Assembly (NCBI GenBank): GCA_018398805.1
Contig: JAGFBZ010000908.1
Location: 286,001 to 350,000, forward strand
From: Hirundichthys speculiger
Taxonomy: Eukaryota > Chordata > Actinopteri > Beloniformes > Exocoetidae
Direction: 5' to 3'
Length of the DNA: 64,000 nucleotides
Shown: positions 12,433 to 24,311 of the stretch, in pieces
How positions within the stretch are numbered: the first letter of the stretch is position 1
Layout of the letters: each line of letters opens with the position of its first letter
Position numbers and translations under genes: made by a program
The notes under the pieces: generated by a model
Seen by the model: the letters and a program-made list of their open reading frames with translations, nothing else
Databases searched by the model: none
What the model was told of the DNA's origin: nothing

Positions 12433-12560
12433 TCTTAACTCATTATACCCGCTTTATTCTGAAGTGAGCTGCGGGTTGGAGCGTACCCCAGCTGATACTG
12501 ACAAAGAGGTGTGATACCGCCTGTGCAGGCTGCCAGTGCATCAGAGGGCAAACACAGCAG
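12433..12560 (+). repeat. CATCC-family interspersed repeat, copy D (diverged)
   Basis: The ordered blocks 'cattatacccgctttattct', 'gctgcgggttggagcgtacc' and 'ctgccagtgcatcagagggc' match the same repeat as the copies at 66, 3421 and 7163. Confidence 0.55.
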
Positions 12561-12871
12561 CCTCAAGTGACAGAAAATATGTGAAATGAACGTGACCTCT
12601 TTCACACCAGTTTATGTGGTTGGAACACAGTGAGTTAAATTTACGTACTGACACCATGAAAACAACGACAATGTTAAAGCCATTTAATGGTTCTGCTTGG
12701 ATGAGACCCATGATGGCCCCGTGTGAGGGGCAGGGGAGGATGGTGGTGGAGGAGTTCAAACGGATGACTTATACGCAAGAGTCCTTGATTCCACTCCTGA
12801 GTGAATATGTTAAGCCTTGTTTTACATGCTTTCTTTTTTCACGTGTATTATGGTCGTCTGGCAAAATATCG

Positions 12872-12900
12872 TCATCATCATCATCATCATCATCATCATC
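12872..12900. repeat. (CAT)n microsatellite, tail of the LINE
   Basis: About ten perfect CAT units on the plus strand at the 3' end of the minus-strand LINE fragment. Confidence 0.9.
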
Positions 12901-13790
12901 GGGTCTCTTGCTCGGCGGCGGGGGTGACGCCATGCGTAGAGCCAGTCAGTTTCACCAATGTTCTCCATTTGGGTCGGTCCAGTGCTAGAGACTCGGCTTC
13001 AGTCAGCGACAAGCCTAGTTGGTGTAGGTCCCTGGTAACAGCGTCCATCCATCGTGTGGGGGGGCACTGCAGGGGCGTTTCCAGCTGGCAGAATCAGGGG
13101 TCAAAGTGGAGGATAGCGTGAGTGGGGTGTTGGGGAGGGAGTCTTTTAGATGGCCATACCAGCGCATCCGTCGCTGTGCTGCCAATTGGGACGCGGGGGG
13201 TTGTTGGGTTCGTTCTCGCAGCGAGATGTTGGAGACCCGGTCTTGCCACTTTATCCCCTCAATTGTACACAGAGCTCTGCTGTCAAACCCATCGATTCTG
13301 GCTGCCATGGTCTTGTTGAGAGGCCACGTTTCCGCTCCGTAGAGAAGGATAGAGAGGACTGAGATGTTATGAATCCTCAATTTGGTCTCCCTTAATATGA
13401 AGTGGTGTCTCCACAGTGGCTTCCAGAGTGTTTTCATGGCACTGGCTGCCAGGGCACGTCTCCGGTTTATTTCCGTTGTGATGTTGCCGTTGTTGGTGAT
13501 AATGGATCCGAGGTAGGTGAAGAAAGTCACAAACTCAACTTCCTCTCCACTGATCTGCAACGGAGGGAGGGGGCAGCCCCTCCGATGAGCATTAGTTTTG
13601 TTTTGAGCCAGCTGACCTTTAAGCCAAGTTTGTTGGCCTCTTCTTGGTAGATTTCCAAGGCATCCTTTAACTGATCTGATGTGTTAAATATAAATAATAT
13701 ACAAGCTATAAAATTTGACATTAAAGACAACAACAGAGGTTCACTTTGCTCCACTCTGGATGAACAAATGACTCTCCACAACAATGCGAT
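12872..13790 (-). mobile_element. RTE-type LINE fragment (reverse transcriptase C-terminus) with (GAT)n tail
   Basis: Reading the minus strand from 13784, one frame gives DALEIYQEEANKLGLKVSW plus LKTKLMLIGG, the end of a reverse transcriptase domain. After a frameshift near 13540 a second frame continues with FVTFFTYLGSIITNN, EINRRRALAASAMKTLW, SVLSILLYGAETWPLNKTM and QRRMRWYGHL. These are hallmark motifs of the LINE region after the RT active site. The element is 5' truncated, frameshifted and ends at the left in a (GAT)n microsatellite (the CAT tract at 12872-12900 on plus), a tail type known in RTE-clade elements. It cannot be autonomous. Confidence 0.8.
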
Positions 13791-13799
13791 ACATGGACC

Positions 13800-14110
13800 A
13801 CAGGTTCAATTCAATTCAATGCAATTCATTGTCCAGATTAATGTAAATGCAATCCTTTTATGTTCCACTTATACCCAATTCATTGTCATCCTTTTAGAAT
13901 CCAGTTTGTTCCAATTTAATCTGATTCAAATTCTCATAATACCAGTTCATGTAAAATAATCCAGCTAAGGAACCCAAACAGATTTTATCATATTTATTTC
14001 TGTTCAATCCCTCATTCTGAGCATGCACGAGGTGACATGAAAAGGAACAACAGGGAAAACTTTCCACCAGAACCAGGCTAATTAAGGGTGGCCAGTTAAA
14101 CCTAGAGCTT
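13800..14110 (+). repeat. Decayed teleost interspersed repeat ('ccagaaccaggct' type)
   Basis: It runs from 'ggttcaattcaattcaatgc' through 'atgtaaaataatccagctaa', 'gagcatgcacgaggtgacat' and 'ccaccagaaccaggctaatt'. This block order is familiar from a very abundant fish repeat. Boundaries are approximate. Confidence 0.55.
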
Positions 14111-14379
14111 CCTTTTATAGCACTGCCTATGTTACACTAGCTTTACTACATATTACATTACTGTTTACATCATATTACTACAAACTATGTTATTATGTGC
14201 ATTCAATTATCAAGAGATGGGCTATGATTCACCATCTTATTGTTATGAAGGAAGCACTCGACTGAAAAGATTTATCGCTAATATACTATGTATCACATTA
14301 AACAACAATGAGCACATTGTGTAAGGTGTATTCACACTCTGAAAGTAAAAGTGCAGTATGAATTGTTCTGAAACACAAT

Positions 14380-14607
14380 GGTGTCATGGCCAGGAGCTGA
14401 GTACCTGAGACACAGTTCAGCCCCAGTTCAACTAAAGGACAAGTGCAGGGTTGGGAACCTGCCTGGGCTTGTACAAAACTGTTTAGACCAGTTCAATATG
14501 ACACCAATAGGTTGAGTGAAAGAGTTCAGTCGGCTCAGTGCTGACTGAAATTCAACAACAGAAAGAAAAGCTGGTGTGATACCATTATGTTCAGACCAAT
14601 AGAAGCT

Positions 14608-14639
<32 letters not shown>

Positions 14640-14880
14640 AGAAAAAGAGTACAATGTCACCAGAAACTGAGAGTATAAAAGAGGTTGTGAGATCATACAA
14701 AATTCAGTCTGCTCTGGAGCTGACTCAGGTTCATCTCCACTTTTGTGGAATAAACTCGACTGCGTTGAACTCGGAGCACCTCCAGCTCTAATTTTTTGAC
14801 TCCAGTGACTTTTTGGTTCTAATATTTTTTTCTGAGTGGATTTTTGAAATGTTTAGGACTAAGTCCAAAGCCTAATTCTG
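14380..14880 (+). repeat. Possible solo LTR remnant (TATA box and AATAAA spacing)
   Basis: A TATA-like GTATAAAAG at 14673-14681 is followed about 70 bases later by GGAATAAACTCG (AATAAA at 14749-14754) and then a GC-richer stretch. This is the U3-R-U5 signature of a long terminal repeat. I could not find TG...CA ends with matching target duplications, so the limits are guesses and a host promoter is not excluded. Confidence 0.3.
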
Positions 14881-15656
14881 GTCCATCCTGGGACTGGACT
14901 TGTTCCAACACCACCTACCTTGACCATTGGGTGAGTTAGAGGATCAATCTGGTTACAATAAGGGGAAGGTTATTGATTTCCTTTGTACCTGTATGTTGTT
15001 TTAACACATTTATTCCACACATATTGTGCTTTTCAAGTATATCTGTGTGAACTATCTTAATAGCACAAGGCTTAGGAGCTCCAGTCCTGCTACCTGATGA
15101 AGCAGTTTTAGAACATGGGTGGATAAGGGTGCGTTATTGTCTAAGACTGGATATAACAGAAGAGAACCTGACAGTTATTGCTTTCATTTATGACATTTAC
15201 AGTATACACGCTCCTCTTCTAAGATGTTGTTACCTTAAAGGACTTGTGACTCAATCACAAACCCTTTAAATAAAGAATGAATACCATGAAGCTCAAACAA
15301 ACCCATGTAAGTTAAGATGGATTGTAATGAAAATGCTTCTGCAGATTACATTTTCCAGCCAGTTGCTTTTACTGTATATTGCTTGCATTGGTGTAGGTAA
15401 TCTTGAGATTGAATTAAGACATCAGGATCCTCCCCTCGGACCGTTTGGAAAACTTAAATAGCCACCATCAGTGTTACAGGGCCTGAGACTGGGCTGTGTT
15501 TCCGCACAGATGTTTCTGGGAGATACCTGTCGACATGGTTATGTCATCTGAGGCATAAACACATGAACAGATGTCCAGTATTGTGCAGACACTCTACGGT
15601 TTGGTATAAATCGGGATATTGTAAGTCACAAACACAACTGATCTTACACATATATG

Positions 15657-15706
15657 TGTAAATTAAAGGGAGAGAGCTTTATAAAGCTCTCTCCCTTTAA
15701 TTTACA
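15657..15706. repeat. Perfect 50-bp palindrome
   Basis: Each of the 25 bases left of the centre (between 15681 and 15682, in AGCTTTATAAAGCT) pairs with its mirror on the right, with no loop and no mismatch. Pairing stops at 15656/15707. It can form a cruciform or hairpin. Neighbouring sequence shows no transposon ends. Confidence 0.95.
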
Positions 15707-17757
15707 GCACAAGTATATTGATGGCATAATGCTTTTTTTTAAAATACTCTTGCTGTCTAAAAGAACAAAAAAGTGCTTAATCTCTTTCTTTTTTTAGAAA
15801 ACGTGATAAAGTGAGGAATGCTTAAAAAATGGCAGCTTAAGTAAAAGTGAAGCTTGTAAAAAAAAAAAAGGGGGGGTAATACAATCACACTGAAAGGTCT
15901 TTCAAAAATCCAGCTTTCTTATATTACATGTCATCGGTTTGGGTTTTATGAGAAAATAATGTGCTGTGACCAAAAAAGGCACACTGGCACAAGGAGTAAG
16001 TCCACTTTAAGGTTACATTTTAATAGCCATAAAAGATGAATGTTTTAGTTCATCTGGATTTACTTTGACATGACAATATTGTGACTTTTTTATGGCCTCT
16101 AGAAAAGCCATTTAGTCATGAGCTAATCTATATCTGTGTAATAATATATAAATGACACGAACAATGTGGATAAAGATCTGTCCAAACTTCATCGGATCTT
16201 TTGAGACATTAGACAAGAGATGTATCCTGAATCCATCCTTCCACAATCTTGTTCCCTTTCAAAGACTCAGAAATATGACTGGGACAGATCGGGAAGTGGC
16301 CCTCCAGCTCTCTCTTCCTTGAAAAACAGCAGTTAACACGGAAATGGAACCAAAGTAGCGTTTCATTCCACCCGTTCCCATCCTTTAGGCAGTGATTGAA
16401 TTTTCCCGTTGCCTGCACAAAGCCAGTCCCCACAGGAGCTTCGGCATAAATGTCGTTGGAAGTCTGCCTGTTAATCCGCTAAGGAGAAGCATGTGATAAG
16501 ATGTATCATGTCCGTCATGCCCATCGCATCAGACACACACAGACACTCACACGTCTGTCCATCCAGCGGTGGAGGACTGGGAAAGGAGAATACCCATGAC
16601 AGTGTTAAGAATGCATCAGCTGACCTGTGGGAAATAAAGAAAGCTCTCTGGTTAGTCAGCCCCGCATCCAACACCGGTCTCTTTCTGTTTCCCAGGACGC
16701 TTGCTATCTGCCGGATGTGGGAAAAGATGATGGAGAAGGCAAAAGAAGTGTGAGTGTGTGTGATGCTTCAGAAAGAAAGACAGCATGACTTTGACCCCAG
16801 ATAAAGATACTCTGCGGAAGTGACTTTAAAGTCACGCTCCTCTCCGTTTTCTCTGTGAATATGCTGTATATGTGGTAGCGTCACAGAGAATGCCGGCAGA
16901 CGAGAGAGATACTGCTGACAAGCATGCTGTCTCCATTAGACATTCCTCTGAAAAGGGCTAGATAAGTTCCTCTCAAGATCAGGACAGCGATCAGGCTGTA
17001 GAGGTTTACGAGATTGTGTGCCAGTGTGTGTGTGTGTGTACATGTGAATAAATGTGGGCTTCATGTGTGTCATTCCTCGTGTTACACAGCAGGTCTTTGA
17101 TGCGATTGATGTGATTGGATTAGATCCAACCCTTCATCAACATCAAATAAATAGGCAAATAATAAATTCTGCACACTCAGAGCAATGACAAAGAAGGACG
17201 AGATGGGTAATAGTTACAATGTCAGTATTTACTGCTGACATGGTAACTACAACGCTCTGAAACACTGTTCTTTGAAATTAAATTCTTATGCACAAGATTT
17301 TCACTCTTATTGTATTCACGATTAGACACTAAAGTTTAGTTTGAAGTAACCATATTAAATTCATTTTTCAGCCGTCTCATTTTAATCTCTGGTTCCTCCA
17401 GAGTAGCTTTGCTCAGACACACACATCACATATCAACACATTATCCACGCTTCCTTTTCAACACGTCCTGTGAATGACCTCAGCACTTCAAATCCTAGCA
17501 TGTTTGAGCTGGAACCTGATCCAGAATATGATAGCGGACAGCACGACCAACCAAAACAAACAAAGATTACAGAACGACACCTCTGTTTGGTCAATTTCTA
17601 TGCTCTTCAACTGCTCCTGTGTAACAGTGCAGATGATGCCATATTGACACCCCTGCTTCTATGAGTTAGACAGTCAGTCATTCTGAGTAGAAATCAAGTT
17701 TTGTTATTATTTTTTGGTGAAGCTTGGCAGACTATATTTGTCTACCTTTGTCTAACC
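15707..17757. other. No gene seen
   Basis: Single-copy-looking sequence with an A/G run near 15860-15876 and a (GT)n tract at about 17021-17039. No supported exon. Confidence 0.45.
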
Positions 17758-18334
17758 CACTCCTTCTCAAATAGTGTGGCGTGACCCCTTGGGGGGGGGG
17801 GGGGGGGGGGTGATGCCAGGGGGGGGGGGGGGCTTTTTTTGTACCGTACTGGAATAAAGTGTAATTGCACTTGCACTCCAGTAGGTGGCAGCGGTGCTCT
17901 CATTATCACAGTGTGCGAAGGGAGTATTAGCTATATTGTGTCGGAGTTTTTTTTGCACGATCATGCGTGCACACAGCACAGAGTAGGAGATATGAAGTAA
18001 ACAAACCCTCAAGAGACACCACGGGAAACTATTTAACCGGGATGAAAAGTAAGGAGGAGAGAGACGGAGATAATGAGACAAACGAAAGTCACCAGGACGT
18101 TAAGACGAGGAAATATGACGATGCTGATGTAGCGCTTGGCTTCACTGTGACTACGGTGGGATTGATGCACTTTAAATCTTTACAGACTAAAAAACAATTT
18201 TAGTAGTTATTCTCTGTGATGAGTTGATCTATATTTCTTTCTTTATTGTTTCCTTTAATGTTAATAAGGATGCAGTGTTATGCAGAGGTGTACTTATAAC
18301 AATTTTAAAGACAAATGATACTATTTATGGTTGT

Positions 18335-18365
<31 letters not shown>

Positions 18366-18396
18366 GGGGGCAGCAGAAAATAATTGAGAACCACTG
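17758..18396 (+). mobile_element. hAT-superfamily element with perfect 8-bp target duplication
   Basis: It begins CACTCCTTCTCAAAT and ends ATTGAGAACCACTG, imperfect inverted repeats of the CAGTGGTTCTCAA type. It is flanked by an exact 8-bp duplication GTCTAACC at 17750-17757 and 18397-18404. Subterminal G runs lie at 17791-17810, 17820-17832 and 18349-18370, the last after a (GT)n tract. Inside, on the plus strand, a broken reading frame includes NYLTGMKSKEERDGD and KTRKYDDADVALGFTVTT, resembling the region just before the BED finger in Charlie/ZBED-type hAT transposases. The catalytic domain is absent, so it is a deletion derivative. Confidence 0.85.
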
Positions 18397-18886
18397 GTCT
18401 AACCCAAGCACTATTGGTACCTGAACAAACGCAATCTGAAATAAGTATCAGCCGGATGAGGGAAGACAACTAGTACGCCGCTGGTTGCACGGAAACAAGT
18501 GGTTCAAAGCTTAGAGAGCTGAAGGGAAGACATGTGAATTTGGAGGAGGGCTTGTCTTATCTGTGATGTGCCAGCTGTCACCAGAGTTGACCCGACCACC
18601 ACTCCCATGGCTGCACAAAAGCTCTGAGGATATAAACCATGAAAATGGCCCAGTGGGCTCAACCGAGCCTTTGGGTAGATATTATAACACTGCATTTTCC
18701 TGTGCACCGATAGACTTTACGAAAGAGCATTTGGTCACATCAAAATGGAGGTGTTTCTTTTCATTAAACTCATTGCCACAGTTGTACACAATCAAGCAGT
18801 TCCAGTTTCAGTTTGGAAGCATTTGTTAAAAAAAGGTCATCATAAAGATCTCAGTGATTTTAAGCGTGGTACCATCAGAGGATGCC

Positions 18887-19301
18887 TGTCATGGTCTGGG
18901 TCGGCCATGGCAGGCATTCTTGCTTTTTCTTCTATTTTCTTCTTTGTTTAGTTGGTTTTCTTGTCTCCCCCATCTTTAGTCTTCCGTGTTTCCCGTTTTA
19001 CTTTGAAGGTCTCTCTTGTCTTCGTGCTGTGTATCTCTTACTTCCCCCGGGGTATTACTCTGATTGTTTGCACCTGCCTCTCCTTTGTTCCTCTGTGTAT
19101 TTAAATCCTGTCTTTCCCTTTCTGTTCACTGGTTCGTCTGTTTATCTTTCCTGATGTCTCTGCCCGTCTCCGTTCCCTGTTCCTGCCTTGCCAACCCGTT
19201 ACATGTGGATTCTTCGGTTAAGTTCAGATTTTCTTTTTGTTAATAAACTACCTTTTTTGGACACCCCTGCATTTTGGGTCCTCTCTTCAAAAACCGTGAC
19301 A
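18887..19301 (+). mobile_element. Solo LTR-like element, 415 bp, with 5-bp target duplication
   Basis: It starts TGTCATGG and ends CCGTGACA, short inverted termini of TG...CA type, and is flanked by an exact 5-bp duplication ATGCC (18882-18886 and 19302-19306). Inside is a TATA-like TGTATTTAAAT at about 19096 and an AATAAA at 19243-19248, in U3-R-U5 order. No internal retroelement coding sequence is present, so this is a solo LTR left by recombination. It splits the Tc1-like remnant. Confidence 0.8.
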
Positions 19302-19516
19302 ATGCCAGCTTTGCAGTAAGGCAGTTTGTGAAATTCCATCCCTGCTGGATTTTCCAGTAGAAGTGATATTATTAGAAAGCAGAAGCTTGGGTTTCCACGG
19401 CCAAGCAGCTGCACACAAGCCTCACATCACCAAGGTCCAACACCAAGCGTCGGTTGGAGTGGTATAGAGCACCACAACACTGGACTGCGTAGCAGTGGAA
19501 TTGCGTTCTGTATAGC

Positions 19517-20319
19517 CAGTGTTGTACCTGAACGCGTTCATTGAACGAAAGTTCACAAACGAGGTTATATTTTGTGCGAACGTAAACTGAACACGCTCTT
19601 TTTCTCCTTGACGAGCGTTGGGTGTGAATGAGTTAATTTGGGCTCTTTCAAAGTTCACACACGGTCAAAACTGTGCCAGGTTTCCAGCGAACCCCATTTA
19701 AAATACATCACAATGAGCCTGATATGTATCTGAGGAAATCAATCAAACATGGCAACATGGGCTGTCGCTTCTGTCACGCTAACAATTGTATTATCAAACG
19801 TATAAAACAAGCAGGAAGATGAGAGCTGCAGTCGCCCAGAGCCGGAGGAGCGGCCCGACTCCAGGGGGGGGATTGAAATATTGAAATAGGGGGAAAAAAC
19901 ATTTGCACCTTAAGGACCTGTTTTTATCTTCTAATAAGGTCCATTTGGCAGCAAGTTTTTCCTCATATTTTTAATCTACTGTAGAGAGAAGCTGAAAGGG
20001 AAATGACAGTTTTACATGGGCTGTTCCTTCAATGCTAATGTGAACCCTGGTTGGATAAGGATTCTGAATTGGACACATAGTTTTCGACAGATAAAATGGA
20101 TAAAATAATTGCTGTTTGTGGTGGTGTAGTATATGGGCAGTGGCAATCATTTTGACAAATAATTGCTCGCAGCAACATTAAAAAAGAATAAGAAAAAGGA
20201 ACTAAAAATAATCTATTTAGTTCATTTTTTTTTAAATGGTGAACTGAACTAGTTCGTTTTAATTTCTGTGAAGTATGAACTTAACTAGTTAGTGTAGAAA
20301 GTGAACTTTCCCAACACTG
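19517..20319 (+). mobile_element. Non-autonomous hAT element, 803 bp, inside the Tc1 remnant
   Basis: The termini are CAGTGTTG... and ...CAACACTG. Subterminal sequence is rich in GAACTAGTTC- and GAACGCGTTC-like words, as in fish hAT MITEs. Flanks TGTATAGC (19509-19516) and TGTCTGTT (20320-20327) agree at only four of eight positions, so any target duplication is diverged. The interrupted Tc1 sequence resumes in register on the right side. No transposase is encoded. Confidence 0.72.
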
Positions 20320-20900
20320 TGTCTGTTAATCAGATGGGTGAGTCTGGGTTTGGTGAATGCTGGGAGAGCATTACCTGCCCGGCTGCTCTGTGCCAGCTGT
20401 AAAGTTTGGTGAAGGAGGGATAGTGGTTTGCGCTTGTCCCCATATATCTCCAGTTAAGGGCAACCTTAATGCTTCATGACGCCAGGACATTTTGGGCAAT
20501 ACTATGTTTTTAAATTTGTGGCAACAGTTTGGGGAAGGCCTTTTTCTACTCTAACATGATTGCGCCCCAGTGCACAAGACAAAACATAGTTTGATGGGTT
20601 TGTGCACTCACCATAAAGCCATGATTTGATGAGTTTAGTGTGGAAGAACTTGACTGGCCCTAACAGAGGCCTGACCTCAACCCCATCAAATAACTTTGGG
20701 ATGAACTGGAATGGGGATTTCAGGCCAGGCCTTGTCATCAAACATCAGTGCCAGACCTCATAAATGCTTTACAGAATGAATGGACACAAATTTCCACCGA
20801 GACACACCAAAACCTTTTGGAAAGCCTTCTACAAAAAGTTCAAGCTGGAATAGCTGCAAAAGGGGAAGCAACTCTGTATTCGGTAAGTATTTGTATTTTA

Positions 20901-21758
20901 ATACTTTACAGTCCCTGTTGGTGTAATGGCAAGGCACCTGATTAATTCTGTTCATATAGTATACGTTCAGGTAACTCAGAGAGATTAGTTTAGTTTATGG
21001 GGAAATGTGGTTTGAAAATAAATAATGGCTCCAAACTCAAGACCTCACTTGAACTTGTTTTTCTTTTCTTTTTCTTATTTTCCTGTAAATGTGTACTTCA
21101 GTGTCCTTCAGTGTCCCAACTTCAAATTTTAGCTAAATCATATGAAAAGTGGAATTAGCTTGTATATATATCTTACATTTGCAGTGTGTTCTGTATTCTT
21201 CCAGCTTTTTTCATTGTTCTGTGTGAGTAAGACCTTTTAAAAAAAAATGCTTAGCCCTGACCTCTGAGGGGATTAGCATGACTACGTTGCATGAAACAGT
21301 CACACCCCACTGTTTACTGGAGGTCTTAAGCCCAACTTTCTCATTCCAGCAGTTTAACTCTTAAGCTGCCTTCTGAGGGAAAAATGTATGAACAGCCAAA
21401 TAATAATAATAACTTTAGAAATGTAAGAAGCACTGACCTCTGTGTGAACATAAGTCTGTGTTGGAGGAAGTATCCTCTGTCAGTAATATTAGTCAGCCTG
21501 TGTTTTCCTCTAGTAGAAATAACACTATGGCTGCTTTGATAAACCGTGAAGCCTCCATTCCACTTCGTGTATCTAGGGTGCTGCTGCAACTCATCCGCAA
21601 GAAATTAGCTGCGCAGTTCATAAGGAAATTGGTTTGGCTGTGTTGCTTTTTGAAAGCAGTGGAGCTAAACCCTAGGTCTGCATGTTAAATGCCAGCACTC
21701 TGTCCTCCAGGGAGGTATCTTAGCTCTTAATAGGCATTTTGTTTGGAATTTCAATTTA

Positions 21759-21798
<40 letters not shown>

Positions 21799-24311
21799 CT
21801 TTTTGGTTCCTTTGAATAACACAAACAGAAACAGAATGAAATCCATCCTGGTCTCTGCGACTCTCGCAGCACAGGTTCAGCTGCCGCGGTCAAAACACAT
21901 GCTGTGTTGTGATACACGTAGATCTCTGTGTGTGTACGGACTCTCCGCAGGTTGAAGTTCACGTTCCCAGCAATAGAATTAAAACGTTCTACTGAGCCGA
22001 GCTCACACTCATCCTCCACGCTGAACTATCAACGCTGTTCTCACATGTTCATGTATTAACTATTTATTACACTTTTGAATAAAAAACAAAATTGGAAAAA
22101 CGCGACAGAAATAAGCCAGCGTGTGCGGTCTGGTGAATGTTTTCTCATCTTTGTGTGTGTTTGAATGTGCAGGTCTGCATGTGTCTGTGTTTATTAACCT
22201 TTTGCCCCTGTCTCTGCACTATGTCTTCCTGATCCCAGGAGCCTGACACTGGGCTGCTTCAAACATGAACACGATGACATCACAGGACTTGAGACACAAA
22301 AAGCCTGAAAAACACCAGAACATGCAACTGCAATGCAAAGATATAATAAAACAATAATTCTACCTTATTGTCTTGATAAACATCAGTCATTCTGCTCTAA
22401 GACACAACTTTGCACAGTAGACACATTAATGTCCATTAAAAACACACACACATTAATAAAACCAAAAACAACAACTTTTTACAATCTCGTGCCTTCTGAT
22501 AAGTTGTGTGTGCGTCTGTCTGTATTTTCTACATTGTCTTTTGTTTGTTGTAAATGATCTTTATTCAAATATCTTTTGCTTTTTCTTAAATATCTTCTTG
22601 TTTTCTGCTTTATTTTTTATTTTTTTATTATTGTGCCACATTTCATCGTCAACAAATTTTTGTCAGCTTGGAGAAGAAAAGGCTCTTTATGAAAAACAAC
22701 AATCACCACCCTTTCTGAAATGTTCCGTTTGTCTGTTAATTACCCAAAACACATCCGTACACATATTGTACTCACCAGGACATGTCACTCAGTTCCCATT
22801 GTTTGCCCATATGTGTTTGTGTGTGTGTGTATACGTCGTCCCAGGTATGCATGCGTGGGCGTGTGCTTGAAAATAAAACGTTCCCGGAAAATAAGTCTTG
22901 AAATGGAGCAATCAGGGACAGAAACAATACAAACAGATGGAAGCATTTCTCCCAACAAGACACATACGCAGAAAAAAAACGCATGCACTCAGCCACAACA
23001 CCACACACAGATGTCCATGGTCCAAAAGGTTGCTATCAAAGCATCTATGGGCACCACACTCCCCCATTAGCAAGGCAGATGGTCTTAAATAGTTTTGTTT
23101 GTTCGACTGACAAACACCCAGACAAACCGTAACACATCTGAACACCCACACACATTTTCAGCAGGTACTTCAGCTTAATTATCCATATGCTGCACCTAAA
23201 CTCCCGTGAAAGCAAGTGGTACCACCACTCCAGTAAAAGGAAGAGCCTGTTTCCATCAGACTGCAAAGGAAATAAAATAAGAAAGATAAAGAAAGTTATC
23301 TCCAGCCTGGAAACACAAAAGACCAACTTTGGTTTTTGTGTTCAAAACACTTTTATAAATCAAAGCAGCGTGGATATCTACAAAGTACTGTATGCTTGAG
23401 GGCTATTCTAATTTAATCTGTTTTTCATCCAAATGCTCATAACAAAGAGCAGCTTTTTAGCTTGGTGCAGTGAGACGTTTCCGCAGAGCTTCTTCAGCCT
23501 ACACATTCACATTTTACCATTACAACCCTTCTGTTGCTGTGGGTTTTAATAGGAGAGCTCTGAGTGGGATTCTGATGGCGCACCACTCTCCACCCTCATT
23601 ACTATTCTGCTCCACACACTTCAGAGGTGAGGAGGAACTTTGGAGCTGCAGTTTGTCAAGGAGCACGTGAACCCTGGACCATAAGGTCAGGTCAATGTGT
23701 GCCAAACTCTCCACCAGGAAGGTCTGTTTGTGTGCTTGGGAGAGTCAAGCACTGCTCGCATTTTGATCGAGAGTTTTGCCTTCACTACTTTTTCTGTTTG
23801 ACTCAGTGACTCTGTGTGTCCCAGCCGCGGTCAGGCAGAGCATGGTGAAGGGGGGGGGAGAACTAGCGTGGCAGGCAGAAGAAGGGAAGAGAGGGTAGGA
23901 GAGCTGGCCGAGGGGAGCTTTCAATCAGTGAGCTTGGCAGTTGCCTGTCAGCGGTGGAATGCCAGGTCACTGCTCCGTTCTTTGTTCTGAGAGGTTTCTC
24001 TCTTAGCCGGAGCTCTGTTGAACTCATTGGACTACTATAGGACGGTAAAGTCGGCCTTGTTGGTGCGGTGGGAGAGCATAAAGGGAAACAGACGGACAGG
24101 GGAAGGATGAGAGAGAGGGCCAAGTACGTCTGGCCAGGCCAAGGCTTAGTTGAGACACTAACAAGAAACAAAAAAACAGCACAGATTAACTGGAATCCCC
24201 TGTCCAGATCGACGAGTCAATTCAGTTGAAAATGCAGTGTAAACCAAAACAAGCACAGAAAGGCTCATTTCAAATGTAGCTAAGGTAAATGTGGTTTTAT
24301 TCCAGACTTAA
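20901..24311. other. No gene seen; homopolymer G tract at 21760-21798
   Basis: Single-copy-looking sequence. It contains a (GT)n tract around 22813-22832 and minor A/T runs. No pair of splice sites in a supported phase was found. Confidence 0.45.
21760..21798. repeat. Poly-G tract, 39 bp
   Basis: Uninterrupted run of 39 G. Such runs can form G-quadruplexes and are prone to sequencing error, so the length may be inexact. Confidence 0.9.

Larger units (their letters stand above)
18711..20900 (+). mobile_element. Decayed Tc1-like transposon interrupted by two younger insertions
   Basis: The transposase remnant is in three pieces. Piece one (to 18886) contains HHKDLSDFKRGTIRGC, the N-terminal helix-turn-helix start. 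Piece two (19302-19516) matches the bipartite DNA-binding region and its linker. Piece three (20320-20880) carries VWRR-like sequence, a broken QHDCAPVHK-type catalytic stretch, LDWP and LNPI blocks, and DLINALQNEWTQIST followed by KVQAGIAAKG, the typical C-terminus. Between them sit a solo LTR and a hAT element. Frameshifts and stops show it is long dead. The left end (near 'tagactttacgaaagagcat') and right end are approximate. Confidence 0.8.

Noticed and set aside
20910..20965. tRNA-like A-box word TGGTGTAATGG
   Set aside because: No matching B box or cloverleaf; it lies at the decayed end of the Tc1-like element.
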